This document shows positions 36,024-45,197 of a stretch of DNA of 64,000 bases, piece by piece. Made by a program: the position numbers and the translations under genes. The notes beneath the pieces were generated by a model that was not told the origin of the DNA, did no database searches, and saw nothing but the letters and a program-made list of their open reading frames with translations. The stretch comes from Rhizobium sp. SG_E_25_P2 (GTDB lineage: Bacteria; Pseudomonadota; Alphaproteobacteria; Rhizobiales; Rhizobiaceae). Where the stretch lies: NCBI RefSeq assembly GCF_029892285.1, contig NZ_JARXVM010000010.1, positions 62,001 through 126,000 of the forward strand. The letters run 5' to 3'. Position 1 is the stretch's first letter. Every line of letters starts with the position of its first letter.

Positions 36024-36950
36024 TCAGGGCGTCGGCTTGATGTGGCGGCCGAAATCCGGCGCCGCCGTATCCTGTCCCGCATCGATGATCGAGCGGCGAA
36101 CGGCGCGAGTGCGGGTGAAGAGATCGAACAGCTTGTCGCCTTCGCCCCAACGGATCGCCCGCTGCAGATAAGCGAGATCCTCGGAGAATCGCGCCAGCAT
36201 TTCCAGGATCGCGTCTTTGTTGTGCAGGCAGACATCGCGCCACATGGTGGGATCGGAGGAGGCGAGGCGTGTGAAGTCGCGGAAACCGGACGCCGAATAT
36301 TTGATGACTTCCGATTCGGTCACCGTCTCCAGATCCGCCGCCGTGCCGACGATATTGTAGGCGATGATATGCGGCAGATGCGAGACGATCGCCAGCACCT
36401 TGTCGTGATGGGCCGGGTCCATCTCCTCGACCTTTGACCCCAGCGTTTCCCAGAAATGACGAAGTCTGACGATCGGTTCGGCTTGGCTGCCTTCCACCGG
36501 CGTCAGGATGCACCAGCGCCCTTCGAAGAGATCGGCAAAGCCCGCATCGGGACCGGAATGTTCGGTGCCGGCGATCGGATGGCCGGGAATGAGATGGACG
36601 CCCTCCGGCACATACGGCAGCATCTGGCTGATCACCGAGGCTTTGGTGGAGCCGACATCGGTCAGGATTGCGCCAGGCTTGAGGGATGCGGCGATCTCCT
36701 CCGCCACGGCGCCGGATGCGCCGACCGGAACGGAGACGATGACAAGGTCGGCGTCGCGCACGCAGTCGCGGGCTTGTTCGCAATAGAGTGTGCCCAGACC
36801 GAGTTCCTCGGCCCGCGCCAGCGTCTGGCGCGAGCGGGTCGATATCGCCACCTCGCGCGCGAGGCCCTTTTCCTTGACGGCGCGAGCGATGGAGGAGCCG
36901 ATCAGGCCGATGCCGATCAGCGCGATCTTGTCGAATTGAAGTGTGTTCAT
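36024..36950 (-). CDS. tyrC: Prephenate/arogenate dehydrogenase
   Basis: A 308-residue enzyme of tyrosine synthesis. The NAD(P) loop G-I-G-L-I-G is at residues 13-18, and the family segment LIPGHPIAGTEHSGP with catalytic His is present, as is ATVSHLPH-like AIVSHLPHIIAY. Rhizobial TyrC enzymes accept prephenate or arogenate. There is no adjacent hisC, unlike in many relatives. Its stop codon abuts that of the convergent GNAT-like gene without any spacer. Confidence 0.94.
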   Translation of the reverse strand: MNTLQFDKIALIGIGLIGSSIARAVKEKGLAREVAISTRSRQTLARAEELGLGTLYCEQARDCVRDADLVIVSVPVGASGAVAEEIAASLKPGAILTDVGSTKASVISQMLPYVPEGVHLIPGHPIAGTEHSGPDAGFADLFEGRWCILTPVEGSQAEPIVRLRHFWETLGSKVEEMDPAHHDKVLAIVSHLPHIIAYNIVGTAADLETVTESEVIKYSASGFRDFTRLASSDPTMWRDVCLHNKDAILEMLARFSEDLAYLQRAIRWGEGDKLFDLFTRTRAVRRSIIDAGQDTAAPDFGRHIKPTP

Positions 36951-37022
36951 GGTCAGAAGACGCGCCCCGAAAGATTTCGCTCACGCCATAGACCGCGCGC
37001 CGGCGTTTGTCGAGATTGGCGA

Positions 37023-37766
37023 TTAATCCGCTTTGCGCGCCGTGGGCACGCCTTGCGGCGACAGAACCGGCGCGAAGACGCGCCGTGAGGCGCGCGCAAA
37101 CACGGGCAGGCCCTGATAGAGCCGTTTCTGCGCTTCATAGAGGATCACGCCAGAGAATACCGGCAACAGACGCCGCCCGAGCGGTTCGAGCCCGGACAAT
37201 AGCTTGAGCATTGCCCGGCTGCGATAGGGCGGAAAGAACAGCGCTCCGGCTGAGGCGCCGGGGGTAAAATTGGCTTCGCGCAGCAGCGTCACCAACTGCC
37301 CGCCCGAATAGGGTCGGCCGGCGCCGAAAGGCGTGTGTTCCAGCCGCGCCCAGACGCCGCGGCGATTGGGCGCCACCACCACCAGTCGTCCGCCAGGCGC
37401 CAGAACACGCCAGACTTCCTTTAGCATCTCGCGCGGATTTTCGGCGAATTCCAGCGAATGCACCAGCAGAACCCGATCGATCGAGGCGTCAGGCAGCGGC
37501 AATTCTTCATCGAACACCAGCGCGGTGGCGGAAAATCCGTCCGACGGCCAGTTCACCGCCCCCTGGCCCGCCGGCATGAAGGCGAAGGCGCGTTCGGCGT
37601 CCTGCTTGAGGTGATCGAGGTAGGGCGGCGCATAACCCAGGCCGAGCAGGCGCTCGTCGGGCAGCCGAGGCCAGAGGCCTCTGAGGCCTGCGGTGATCGA
37701 GGCCTCCGCCAGCCGGCCGAGTGGCGAGTGATAAAATTGCCGGAGGTCCACGATATCAGTGTTCAT
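37023..37766 (-). CDS. Class I SAM-dependent methyltransferase
   Basis: A 247-residue protein with a methyltransferase_11-type core: the acidic LPLPDASIDRVLLVHSLEF and the post-motif W-R-V-L-A-P-G-G-R-L-V-V-V-A-P-N. Motif I is poorly conserved (LGLGYAPPYLDHL). It diverges from gloB with 79 bases between starts, an association frequent in Rhizobiales. The substrate is unknown. Confidence 0.83.
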   Translation of the reverse strand: MNTDIVDLRQFYHSPLGRLAEASITAGLRGLWPRLPDERLLGLGYAPPYLDHLKQDAERAFAFMPAGQGAVNWPSDGFSATALVFDEELPLPDASIDRVLLVHSLEFAENPREMLKEVWRVLAPGGRLVVVAPNRRGVWARLEHTPFGAGRPYSGGQLVTLLREANFTPGASAGALFFPPYRSRAMLKLLSGLEPLGRRLLPVFSGVILYEAQKRLYQGLPVFARASRRVFAPVLSPQGVPTARKAD

Positions 37767-37845
37767 GGCGCAAATGTAACGAGGGCGGGTTGGACTTCAA
37801 GCCTCGAACCACTAAATCTTGCCAACGACCGCAGAGGAGAGACCC

Positions 37846-38616
37846 ATGGCGACGCTCGAGATCGAATTGTTCACCTGCCGCAGCGATAATTTCGGCGTCC
37901 TGCTCCATGATCCCGTGAGCAGGCGGACGGCCTCGATCGATGCGCCCGAAGAGCCCGCGATCCTCGCGGCGCTCGAGAGGCGGGGCTGGACGCTGACCGA
38001 TATCTTCACCACACATCATCATCCGGATCACGTCGAGGCCAATCTGGCGCTCAAGGCGCGGTTCGGTGTCAGGATTGTCGGACCGAAAAACGAGGCGGAC
38101 CGGATTCCCGGCATCGACGCGACGGTTGGCGATGGCGACAGTTTCGATTTTGCCGGTCATCCAGTCGAGGTGATCGAGACGCCCGGCCATACCGCGGGCC
38201 ATATCTGCTATCATCTGCCGCAAGACAAATTGCTGTTTTCGGCCGACACGCTGTTTGCGCTTGGCTGCGGGCGATTGTTCGAGCGGCCGGCCGAAGTCAT
38301 GTGGCCGTCGCTTCTCAAACTCCGCGCTCTGCCTTCCGACACTATCGTTTATTTCGGCCATGAATACACGCTGTCCAACGCGCGTTTCGCGCTGACCATC
38401 GATCCGGATAATGCGGCGCTGAAAGTGCGTGTCGAGGCGATCGAGACGCTGCGCGCCGAAGGCCGCCCCACCGCGCCGACTTTGTTAGCCGACGAAATCG
38501 CCACCAATCCTTTCCTGCGCGCCGACGATCCCACCCTTCGCGCCCATCTCGGCATGGAGGATGCCGAGGACTGGCAGGTCTTTGCCGAAATCCGCGCCCG
38601 AAAGGACCGGTTCTGA
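37846..38616 (+). CDS. gloB: Hydroxyacylglutathione hydrolase (glyoxalase II)
   Basis: A 256-residue metallo-beta-lactamase-fold enzyme hydrolysing S-lactoylglutathione in methylglyoxal detoxification. The metal motif is T56-H57-H-H59-P-D61-H62. Further ligands are in TPGHTAGHI and [13 protein letters not shown], and the C-terminal substrate domain has the usual [10 protein letters not shown]. The ATG has GAGGAGAG upstream. Two bases separate it from the glycosylase gene. Confidence 0.96.
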   Translation: MATLEIELFTCRSDNFGVLLHDPVSRRTASIDAPEEPAILAALERRGWTLTDIFTTHHHPDHVEANLALKARFGVRIVGPKNEADRIPGIDATVGDGDSFDFAGHPVEVIETPGHTAGHICYHLPQDKLLFSADTLFALGCGRLFERPAEVMWPSLLKLRALPSDTIVYFGHEYTLSNARFALTIDPDNAALKVRVEAIETLRAEGRPTAPTLLADEIATNPFLRADDPTLRAHLGMEDAEDWQVFAEIRARKDRF

Positions 38617-38618
38617 CC

Positions 38619-39260
38619 ATGCGTCGGCTGACGAGCGAGGCGGAAATCGCCGAGGCCGTGGCTGAACTCGTCGCGCTCGATCCGCGCTTTGGCGCGGTCG
38701 TTGCGCGGGCGGGGGATATCCCGCTACGGTTCCGGCCGGCGGGTTACGCCGCGCTCGCTTCGATCATTGTCTCGCAAATGGTGTCGCGCGCCTCGGCCGA
38801 GGCGATCTGGGCGCGGCTTGAGGCCGCGTCCGGTGTGGTGGAGCCCGCGCGGCTGCTCTCGCTTGCCGAAGCCGACTTGCGCGCTGTCGGCCTGTCTGGC
38901 GGCAAAATCATCGCACTTCGCGCCGTCGCCGAAGCCTGCCGTGCGGGCCTTGATCTGGAAGCCATCGCAAGCCTTCCGGCCGAAGAGGCGATCGGCGCGC
39001 TCACCGCCATTCGCGGCGTCGGTCCATGGACGGCCGAAGTCTATCTTCTGTTTTCCGGCGGCCACGCCGATATTTTCCCGGCTGGCGACGTCGCCTTGCA
39101 GACGGCCGCCGCTCGCGCGTTCGGTCTGGTGGAGCCGCCGCAACAACGGCAATTGCGGCAGATGGCGGAGACGTGGCGGCCCTTGCGCTCGGCGGCGGCG
39201 CGGCTCCTCTGGGCGTTTTATGCGACAGAGCGACGCGGCGCGGGCGTGTTGGCCGGTTGA
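38619..39260 (+). CDS. DNA-3-methyladenine glycosylase II-like (HhH-GPD)
   Basis: A 213-residue base-excision glycosylase with the helix-hairpin-helix GALTAIRGVGPWTAEVY (residues 126-142) and a catalytic Asp, most likely D157 (PAGDVALQ), placed as in AlkA. It lacks an Ada-like domain and an iron-sulfur cluster. Removes alkylated purines. Probably co-transcribed with gloB, pairing two enzymes against electrophile damage. Confidence 0.9.
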   Translation: MRRLTSEAEIAEAVAELVALDPRFGAVVARAGDIPLRFRPAGYAALASIIVSQMVSRASAEAIWARLEAASGVVEPARLLSLAEADLRAVGLSGGKIIALRAVAEACRAGLDLEAIASLPAEEAIGALTAIRGVGPWTAEVYLLFSGGHADIFPAGDVALQTAAARAFGLVEPPQQRQLRQMAETWRPLRSAAARLLWAFYATERRGAGVLAG

Positions 39261-39363
39261 TGCGCGCTTTCTTAAAAAAGCGTTTCTTTTCAGGCTTCAC
39301 AATCCTGTTGCAATGCGCCTAGTATGAAGGAGCAGGGAATTCGAATCGGTCAGGGAGTGCATC

Positions 39364-39921
39364 TTGACGATTGCAGTATCACCCCAGTCGCTTCCGGCGT
39401 TGGTCCTTAATGCGGACTATCGGCCCTTGAGTTATTACCCCTTGTCGCTGTGGTCCTGGCAGGACGCGATCAAGGCCGTATTTCTTGACCGCGTGAACAT
39501 CATCGCCGAATATGAGCATTCGGTGTCCTCGCCCAGCTATTCGATGAAGCTGCCGAGCGTCGTCTGCTTGAAATCCTATGTTCAGCCGTCGCGCTATCCG
39601 GCCTTCACGCGCTTCAATGTCTTCCTGCGCGACAAGTTCGAATGCCAGTATTGCGGATGTGAGGACGATCTCACCTTCGACCATGTGACGCCGCGCGCGC
39701 TTGGCGGCCAGACGACCTGGGAAAATGTCGTCACGGCCTGTGCGCCCTGCAATCTGCGCAAGGGCTCCAAACTGCCGCGCCAGGCGGGCATGTTCCCGAT
39801 GCAGAAGCCTTACCGGCCGACGGTGCAGGACCTGCACAACAATGGCCGGCTGTTTCCGCCGAACTATCTACATGATAGCTGGCTCGATTATCTCTATTGG
39901 GACACCGAACTGCAGCCTTGA
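39364..39921 (+). CDS. HNH endonuclease-family protein
   Basis: A 185-residue protein with an HNH domain in the C-terminal half: two CxxC pairs (CQYCGC and CAPCN) framing T-F-D-H-V-T-P-R-A-L-G-G. The N-terminal half (LPALVLNADYRPLSYYPLSL) is the hallmark of a widely conserved chromosomal HNH group, not a restriction enzyme. The start is a TTG with AGGGAG six bases upstream. No modification gene is nearby; function unknown, perhaps DNA repair. Confidence 0.85.
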   Translation: MTIAVSPQSLPALVLNADYRPLSYYPLSLWSWQDAIKAVFLDRVNIIAEYEHSVSSPSYSMKLPSVVCLKSYVQPSRYPAFTRFNVFLRDKFECQYCGCEDDLTFDHVTPRALGGQTTWENVVTACAPCNLRKGSKLPRQAGMFPMQKPYRPTVQDLHNNGRLFPPNYLHDSWLDYLYWDTELQP

Positions 39922-39926
39922 CGGGG

Positions 39927-39949
39927 CGGCCCTTTGTGGGCCGTTTTTT
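39927..39949 (+). terminator. Rho-independent terminator of the HNH gene
   Basis: A 6-pair stem (CGGCCC with GGGCCG) with a TTTGT loop is followed by six T, directly before the convergent dsbB stop codon. Confidence 0.88.
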
Positions 39950-40449
39950 CACGCCTTGCGCAGCAATCCCCGGATGCCGATCGCCGCGAGCACAAGGCTC
40001 GCAATCACGTTCCAGCCCGCAAAAGACAGACCGAGCACGCGCAGCGTGGCGTCCGTGCAGGATGGGCCGTGCTGCTTGTTGATGTCGTCGAGCAGGCTGC
40101 CGGCATTCTGCGACACGGCGTTGACCGACGTCGAACACGTTGCCGGGCCTTCCCAGAAGCGCCATTCCACGCCCGAATGATAGACGCCGAGCCCGGCCCC
40201 GATCAGCATAGTCAGCACGATGAGCGCGATCAGCATCTTCGTGATCACGGGCGGCAGACGCAGCCATGCAACCAAGATGGCGACCAGTCCGAGTGGCACG
40301 CCGATATAATAGGGATCGCGTTGCAACAGGCAGAGCGCGCAGGGCACATAGCCGCCGATATGCTCAAACCCGAGCGCGCTTGCGATCACCACGCTCATGC
40401 CGAGCGTGAGGAGAAGGGCGACGCCCAGATTGGGTCGGTCCGCGATCAT
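39949..40449 (-). CDS. dsbB: Disulfide bond formation protein B
   Basis: A 166-residue four-helix inner-membrane quinone reductase that reoxidises DsbA. The first periplasmic pair is C37-A-L-C40 and the second is C105...C131, the expected spacing. It follows the YqaA-family gene by 7 bases on the same strand, so they share a transcript. No dsbA is in the window. Confidence 0.92.
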   Translation of the reverse strand: MIADRPNLGVALLLTLGMSVVIASALGFEHIGGYVPCALCLLQRDPYYIGVPLGLVAILVAWLRLPPVITKMLIALIVLTMLIGAGLGVYHSGVEWRFWEGPATCSTSVNAVSQNAGSLLDDINKQHGPSCTDATLRVLGLSFAGWNVIASLVLAAIGIRGLLRKA

Positions 40450-40456
40450 GGAAGCC

Positions 40457-41050
40457 TCAATGTTTCAGCGCGAGATAGAGGAAATAGGCGAGAATCAGCG
40501 CCACGGCGGCCGAGCCCGCGATCATGTTGAGCCGGCGCTCGATGAAGTCGCGGATCGGGCTGCCATAGCGGGCGAACAGCCAGGACAGCAGCATGAATTT
40601 GCCGCCGCGGGCCACCACCGCCGCCAGGAAGAACACCAGCAGATTGACCTGCAGCACGCCGGACAGAATGGTCACCACCTTGAGCGGCGGCAGATGCGCC
40701 ACGCCGGATGTAAACAGAAACAGCATCACCAGTTCCAGCGACACCGCCGATTTCAGCGTCTCGAAATCGTCGAGCTTGCCATAGAATTCCAGGATCGGCT
40801 TGGCGATGGCCTCGAAGGCGTAATAGCCGATCATCCAGCCGGCGACGCCGCCCAGGATGGAGCCGAGCGCGGCGATCAGGCCGTAGCGCCAGACCTTGCG
40901 CGGATTGGCGATCGCCATGGGCAGGAACAGTACTTCGGCCGGCACCAGAAAGATCGAGCTTTCGACGAAGGAAATCACGAACAGCCAGAGTTCGGCTGAA
41001 GGACGTTCGGCGAGCCGCATGGTCCAGTCGTAAAGTCGTCTCAGCATCAT
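40457..41050 (-). CDS. YqaA-family (DedA-related) membrane protein
   Basis: A 197-residue membrane protein with about four to five hydrophobic segments and the DedA/SNARE-associated signature E-S-S-I-F-L-V-P-A-E-V-L-F-L-P with G-G-V-A-G-W-M-I-G-Y. DedA-type proteins are linked to lipid flipping and membrane-potential homeostasis; the YqaA branch is uncharacterised. First gene of a unit with dsbB. Confidence 0.88.
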   Translation of the reverse strand: MMLRRLYDWTMRLAERPSAELWLFVISFVESSIFLVPAEVLFLPMAIANPRKVWRYGLIAALGSILGGVAGWMIGYYAFEAIAKPILEFYGKLDDFETLKSAVSLELVMLFLFTSGVAHLPPLKVVTILSGVLQVNLLVFFLAAVVARGGKFMLLSWLFARYGSPIRDFIERRLNMIAGSAAVALILAYFLYLALKH

Positions 41051-41193
41051 CAGCCCCGTTCACGCAATCGCATCGTCTTTAGGCCCGCCGCCGGAAATTT
41101 GCAAATTTCCTTGCAGGCTTGCGCGCACACTTCGGCGTGAAAGCATGGCCCAGCCTGGAGAGCGAAATCACAATCAAATGTACAAAAAACCGG

Positions 41194-41221
41194 TTGACCA
41201 GGGCCTTCGCCTTCGTATAGT
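41194..41221 (+). promoter_or_regulatory. Sigma-70 promoter of tRNA-Leu
   Basis: TTGACC (41194-41199) and TATAGT (41216-41221) are separated by 16 bases. Transcription would start near 41228, leaving a 30-base 5' leader before the tRNA. Confidence 0.75.
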
Positions 41222-41257
41222 CCCGCGCAGTCTCCCAGTGATTTTCCTCACTGACGT

Positions 41258-41342
41258 GCCCCATTGGCGGAATTGGTAGACGCGCTCGACTCAAAATCGA
41301 GTTCCGAAAGGAGTGCTGGTTCGAGTCCGGCATGGGGCACCA
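41258..41342 (+). tRNA. tRNA-Leu (anticodon CAA)
   Basis: An 85-base tRNA including the encoded CCA. The acceptor stem is GCCCCAT with ATGGGGC. The D arm has the leucine-type GGAATTGGTAGACGC. The anticodon stem is CTCGA/TCGAG with loop CTCAAAA, giving anticodon CAA at 41292-41294. A long variable arm (class II) and a TTCGAGTC T loop follow. It reads UUG codons. A run of six T at 41362-41367 may end the transcript. No integrase or att duplication is seen at its 3' end. Confidence 0.97.
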
Positions 41343-41378
41343 CCTTCCAGAAAGATTGCAGTTTTTTGTCGCGACTGA

Positions 41379-42308
41379 TCAAGCGGATGCTTCCGCACGC
41401 GCCTCCCGTCCCAACAGCGCAATCAATCCTCCCCCGATGATCAGCAATGCGCCCACAAGCGTCGTCAGATACGGAATCTCGCCGAAGAACAGGAAGCCCC
41501 AGAGCGGGGCCCAGAGCATGCCGGTATACTCAAAAGAGCCGACGATGCTGGCTTTGGCGACGCGATAGGCCTGGGTGAGCAGCGTCACGCCGATCGCCGC
41601 AATGACGCCGCAGGAGGCGATGGCGAGGAAATCGGCGAGCGTCGGCCAGGACCAGGACCGCACCAGGAAATCGAGCGAGGGATGGCCGAGTTCTTCGACG
41701 CCGATCAGATGGGTGATCGCGGCGATGATCAGCGCGCCGATCAGATAGACGCCGTTCTGGTAGCTCGCCATCACCGAGGCCGTTTCCTTGTCGCCCAGGC
41801 GGCGCGCCATCAGCATGGACAGCGCATAGGTTGCGGCTGAGAACAGCGACAAAAGCGCGGCCGGCTCGAACACGCCGAGGCCCGGCCTGAGCATCACCAG
41901 CACGCCGGCGAAGCCGATCAGGGCGGCGAGGATCTTGCGCGGCGTGATGATTTCGCCGAGCAGGGGCGCCGCAAGCGCCAGCATGAACAGCGGCACGGTG
42001 AAATAGAGCGCCACGGCGTCGGCCAGCGGCAGGGCGGGAAAGGCCATGTAATAGCTGGTGTAAGCCAGCAGCATGATGGCCGAGCGCACGGCGAGCGAGC
42101 GCGCATTGGGGGAGAAAAGCGGCTTGAGACTGCGATGCTCCCACCAGACAAAGGCGATGAGGATCGGCGCCGAGATCAGGCAGCGGATCGACACGACTTC
42201 GGTCAGCGCATAAGAGCCGGACACGGATTTGATCACTGCGTCCTGCAGCGAGAAGACAAGCACGCCAAGGCACAGCATGGCGACCCCGAAGGCGGTTCTG
42301 TTCTGCAT
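41379..42308 (-). CDS. DMT-family transporter (two EamA domains)
   Basis: A 309-residue membrane protein with ten hydrophobic segments and two EamA repeats. Typical segments are LPLADAVALYFTVPLFMLAL and GVTLLTQAYRVAKASIVGSF. It starts at ATG 42308 (MQNRTAFGV); an upstream ATG at 42431 would add a non-hydrophobic tail atypical for the family. Such transporters often export metabolites or amino acids; the substrate is unknown. Its stop is 37 bases from the tRNA. Confidence 0.88.
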   Translation of the reverse strand: MQNRTAFGVAMLCLGVLVFSLQDAVIKSVSGSYALTEVVSIRCLISAPILIAFVWWEHRSLKPLFSPNARSLAVRSAIMLLAYTSYYMAFPALPLADAVALYFTVPLFMLALAAPLLGEIITPRKILAALIGFAGVLVMLRPGLGVFEPAALLSLFSAATYALSMLMARRLGDKETASVMASYQNGVYLIGALIIAAITHLIGVEELGHPSLDFLVRSWSWPTLADFLAIASCGVIAAIGVTLLTQAYRVAKASIVGSFEYTGMLWAPLWGFLFFGEIPYLTTLVGALLIIGGGLIALLGREARAEASA

Positions 42309-42481
42309 GGCGAATCCCGGATTTCGATGCCAGATTAACGTCCGCAAAATCAGCGCCAAGTCCGGATCGCGACATCCTCGAAAAATACCGTGCGACGCCT
42401 GCGGACACGCCGCTCGAGCCTCTATTTCCACGCAGTGCGAAATATGCTATTGCAGCGCACCAACACGCGGGGTTTGTGTAC

Positions 42482-44143
42482 ATGTTCCTGCCAGATTGCG
42501 GCGGTTATGACGAGCTGATGGCCCGTTTCCGCTGGGATATTCCGGAAAAATTCAATATGGGCCGCGCGGTCGCTGATATCTGGGCGGCGCGGGAGCCTTC
42601 ACGGCTGGCGCTCGAACATTACGAACTCGACGGCCGGCATCGCCGCATGAGCTATGGCGAACTCGCCGATCTCTCCAACCGGTTCGCCGCCTCTCTCGTT
42701 CGACTTGGCGTGAAGCCCGGCGATCGTGTCGCGATCCTCCTGCCGCAATGTTTCGAAACCGTCATCGCCCATCTCGGCATCTACAAGATGGGCGGCGTGG
42801 CGCTGCCGCTCGCTCTGTTGTTCGGCGCCGATGCGCTGGACTACCGGCTGAAGGATTCGGGCGCTCAGGCCATCGTCACCAACGCCTATGGCTACAGCAA
42901 GCTTGAACCGCTGCTCTCCGGTCTGCCGTCGCTTCGCCATGTCGTGGTCACCGAGCCGGCAGGCGCCTCTGCTCTGGCGTTTCAGGCGCTGATCGAGGCC
43001 GAGGCGGATGATTTCGTCGCGCTCGACACCAGCAAGGACGATCCGGCGCTGATGATCTACACCTCGGGGACGACGGGACCGCCCAAGGGCGCGCTGCACG
43101 CCCATCGGGTGCTGGCTGGCCATGTGCCCGGGGTGCAGGCGGCGCAGGAGATGATGCCGCAGCCTGGCGACAAATTCTGGACCCCATCGGACTGGGCCTG
43201 GGCGGGCGGACTTCTCAATTGTCTGCTGCCGGGTTTGATGCTTGGCGTGCCGGTGGTGTCCTCGCCGGCGCAGAAATTCGATCCGGATCTCGCTTATCGA
43301 ATCATGGCCGATCTCGGCGTCACCAATGCCTTTATTCCGCCGACCGCGCTTCGCTTGATGGCGGCGATCGACAAGCCCCTTGAGCGTTATGCGCTGAAGC
43401 TGCGCGCCATTGGCTCTGCGGGTGAAACACTGGGCCGTGAGACCTATGACTGGGCGAAGCGGACCCTTGGGATCACAGTGAACGAATTCTACGGCCAGAC
43501 CGAATGCAATATCGTGTTGGGCTCGATCGTCGGTTTCGGGGTCAGCCGGGCCGGCGCGATCGGCAAGACCATGCCGGGCCATACGGTCGCCGTGATCGAC
43601 GAATTGGGGCGCGTGCTGCCTTCAGGCAAAGCGGGGCAGATCGCGGTTCGGCGGCCCGATCCGGTGATGTTTCTTGGCTACTGGAACAATCCGGAGGCGA
43701 CGCAGAAGAAATTCATCGGCGACTGGATGCTCACCGGCGACCAGGGCGTGATGGATGCGGACGGCTATGTCGATTTCTTCGGCCGCGACGACGATGTCAT
43801 CACCTCGTCGGGCTACCGCATCGGCCCGGCGGAAATCGAGGATTGCCTGATCTCGCATCCCGCCATCCGCCTTGCAGCGGTGGTTGGCAAGCCGGATGCG
43901 TTGCGCACGGAAATCGTCAAGGCCTATGTGGTGCTTGCCGATGGCGTTACCGGCGACGAGGCCCTGAAACAGGATATTTCCGACTGGGTGCGCCATCGCC
44001 TGTCGATGCATGAATATCCGCGCGAAGTCGACTTCATCGACGCGCTGCCCTTGACCACCACAGGCAAGGTGATCCGCCGCGAGTTGCGCGACCGCGCCGC
44101 CCGGGAGGCGGCGGGCGATATCCGGCGCCGCAACAGCGCCTGA
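42482..44143 (+). CDS. AMP-forming acyl-CoA synthetase (acetyl-/medium-chain-type)
   Basis: A 553-residue ANL-superfamily ligase. It has the AMP-binding P-loop YTSGTTGPPKGALHAH, the A5 motif EFYGQTE, the hinge region MLTGDQG/FGRDDDVI, and the A10 lysine in LPLTTTGKVIRRELR. The overall layout resembles acetyl-CoA synthetase-like and benzoate/medium-chain synthetases (WTPSDWAWAGGLLN). ATG 42482 is used; a GTG at 42476 is possible. No other fatty-acid gene is adjacent, so the substrate is undecided. Confidence 0.88.
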   Translation: MFLPDCGGYDELMARFRWDIPEKFNMGRAVADIWAAREPSRLALEHYELDGRHRRMSYGELADLSNRFAASLVRLGVKPGDRVAILLPQCFETVIAHLGIYKMGGVALPLALLFGADALDYRLKDSGAQAIVTNAYGYSKLEPLLSGLPSLRHVVVTEPAGASALAFQALIEAEADDFVALDTSKDDPALMIYTSGTTGPPKGALHAHRVLAGHVPGVQAAQEMMPQPGDKFWTPSDWAWAGGLLNCLLPGLMLGVPVVSSPAQKFDPDLAYRIMADLGVTNAFIPPTALRLMAAIDKPLERYALKLRAIGSAGETLGRETYDWAKRTLGITVNEFYGQTECNIVLGSIVGFGVSRAGAIGKTMPGHTVAVIDELGRVLPSGKAGQIAVRRPDPVMFLGYWNNPEATQKKFIGDWMLTGDQGVMDADGYVDFFGRDDDVITSSGYRIGPAEIEDCLISHPAIRLAAVVGKPDALRTEIVKAYVVLADGVTGDEALKQDISDWVRHRLSMHEYPREVDFIDALPLTTTGKVIRRELRDRAAREAAGDIRRRNSA

Positions 44144-44166
44144 CGCCAACGATCCCTGGGGTGAGA

Positions 44167-45168
44167 TCAGAGCGGCGGAATGCGTCCGAGCGGGATCATG
44201 CTGAGCGAGATGCGGCCATGGTCAACGCGGATCGTCACCTTCACATCGTCCTTGCCCTTGGCGAGGCCCTTGAGGAGTGCTGAGACGGCCGAGATAGAAT
44301 CGCGGGCGTCCGGAAAAATCTCGCTCAATCTCTTTTTCCAGGCGTCGATATCGTCGAGCTTGGCGCCAAATTTTCCGTTCAGATAACCTTCTTCATCAAT
44401 ATCGAAATCGCCCGAGAGTTCGCCGAACAGGCCGTCAGTGGTCTCGATCTTGAAGCTGGTGATCGTGCCGCTTGACGCGCGCAGCCGAAGCGGCCCGCCG
44501 GACATAACCTCCGCCTGATCATCGATCCGCGCTTCCAGGCTGGTTGAGATTTCCGGCAGCAGCACCTCGCCGGTTTCGGAGGAAATCGTCAGTTTGCGGG
44601 CGAGAAAGGCGAGTTCGAGATTGCGATCGACGCGGCGCAGATGCGCCTGTCCTTCTTCAGCGCCGACATCGAGATCAACAGGCAATAGCGCCAGCCGAAG
44701 CCCGGTCTTGATGTCCGTGCCGGTCAAAGACAGCGATGTGAGACCATCGAGGCCGGCGCTCGCGCCAGCGCGCAATAACTTCCAGGTTGCCTCTACCGTC
44801 GAACCATCCGGCGCGGTCACAGCGCCCGGACTGTCGATCTCGGCGATGGTGCTGGTCGGGGCATAGATGCGGGCGGCGATGCGCGCGGCGCCGGCGCTCG
44901 CCGACAGCCCGTCCTTCGTTGTCAGACCAGATCGTGCGCAGGTCGCGCCGATGAGAAAGGGAAAGCCGTCGACCTCAGGGGCGTCGCAGATGAGTTCGGA
45001 CAGGCCCAAAGTCGCGGGATTGGCGATGCGCGCATCGAGTTCCGTTTCGATTTTGCTTGCAACAAAGAACCAGCCGGCGGAATAAAGGGCGACGACGAGC
45101 GCCACTGCGACGCCAAGCCGCCTGATCTTGCGGGAGGCGGATGAGGGCGCGCTGGTCTTGTCTTGCAT
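44167..45168 (-). CDS. DUF2125 family protein
   Basis: A 333-residue protein with one N-terminal membrane anchor (residues about 18-38, LGVAVALVVALYSAGWFFVA) and a large extracytoplasmic beta-rich domain. Features include I-C-D-A-P-E-V-D-G-F-P-F-L-I-G and a pair of cysteines (ICDAPEV, ATCARSG). DUF2125 proteins are common in alphaproteobacteria and of unknown function. Divergent from the gamma-glutamylcyclotransferase gene by 29 bases. Confidence 0.85.
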   Translation of the reverse strand: MQDKTSAPSSASRKIRRLGVAVALVVALYSAGWFFVASKIETELDARIANPATLGLSELICDAPEVDGFPFLIGATCARSGLTTKDGLSASAGAARIAARIYAPTSTIAEIDSPGAVTAPDGSTVEATWKLLRAGASAGLDGLTSLSLTGTDIKTGLRLALLPVDLDVGAEEGQAHLRRVDRNLELAFLARKLTISSETGEVLLPEISTSLEARIDDQAEVMSGGPLRLRASSGTITSFKIETTDGLFGELSGDFDIDEEGYLNGKFGAKLDDIDAWKKRLSEIFPDARDSISAVSALLKGLAKGKDDVKVTIRVDHGRISLSMIPLGRIPPL

Positions 45169-45197
45169 GAACTCACTCTCGGATCAGTCTGTCGCGA

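Noticed and set aside
39364-39921. HNH gene as part of a restriction-modification or phage-defence island
   Set aside because: No methylase, specificity subunit or other defence gene nearby; the N-terminal half matches a conserved housekeeping HNH group.
41079-41333. 84-codon open frame over the tRNA promoter and tRNA
   Set aside because: Covers a clear tRNA gene and its promoter; no ribosome site or family.
41258-41342. tRNA-Leu as an integration site of a mobile element
   Set aside because: No integrase and no duplicated 3' end of the tRNA within the window; flanking genes look like core chromosome.
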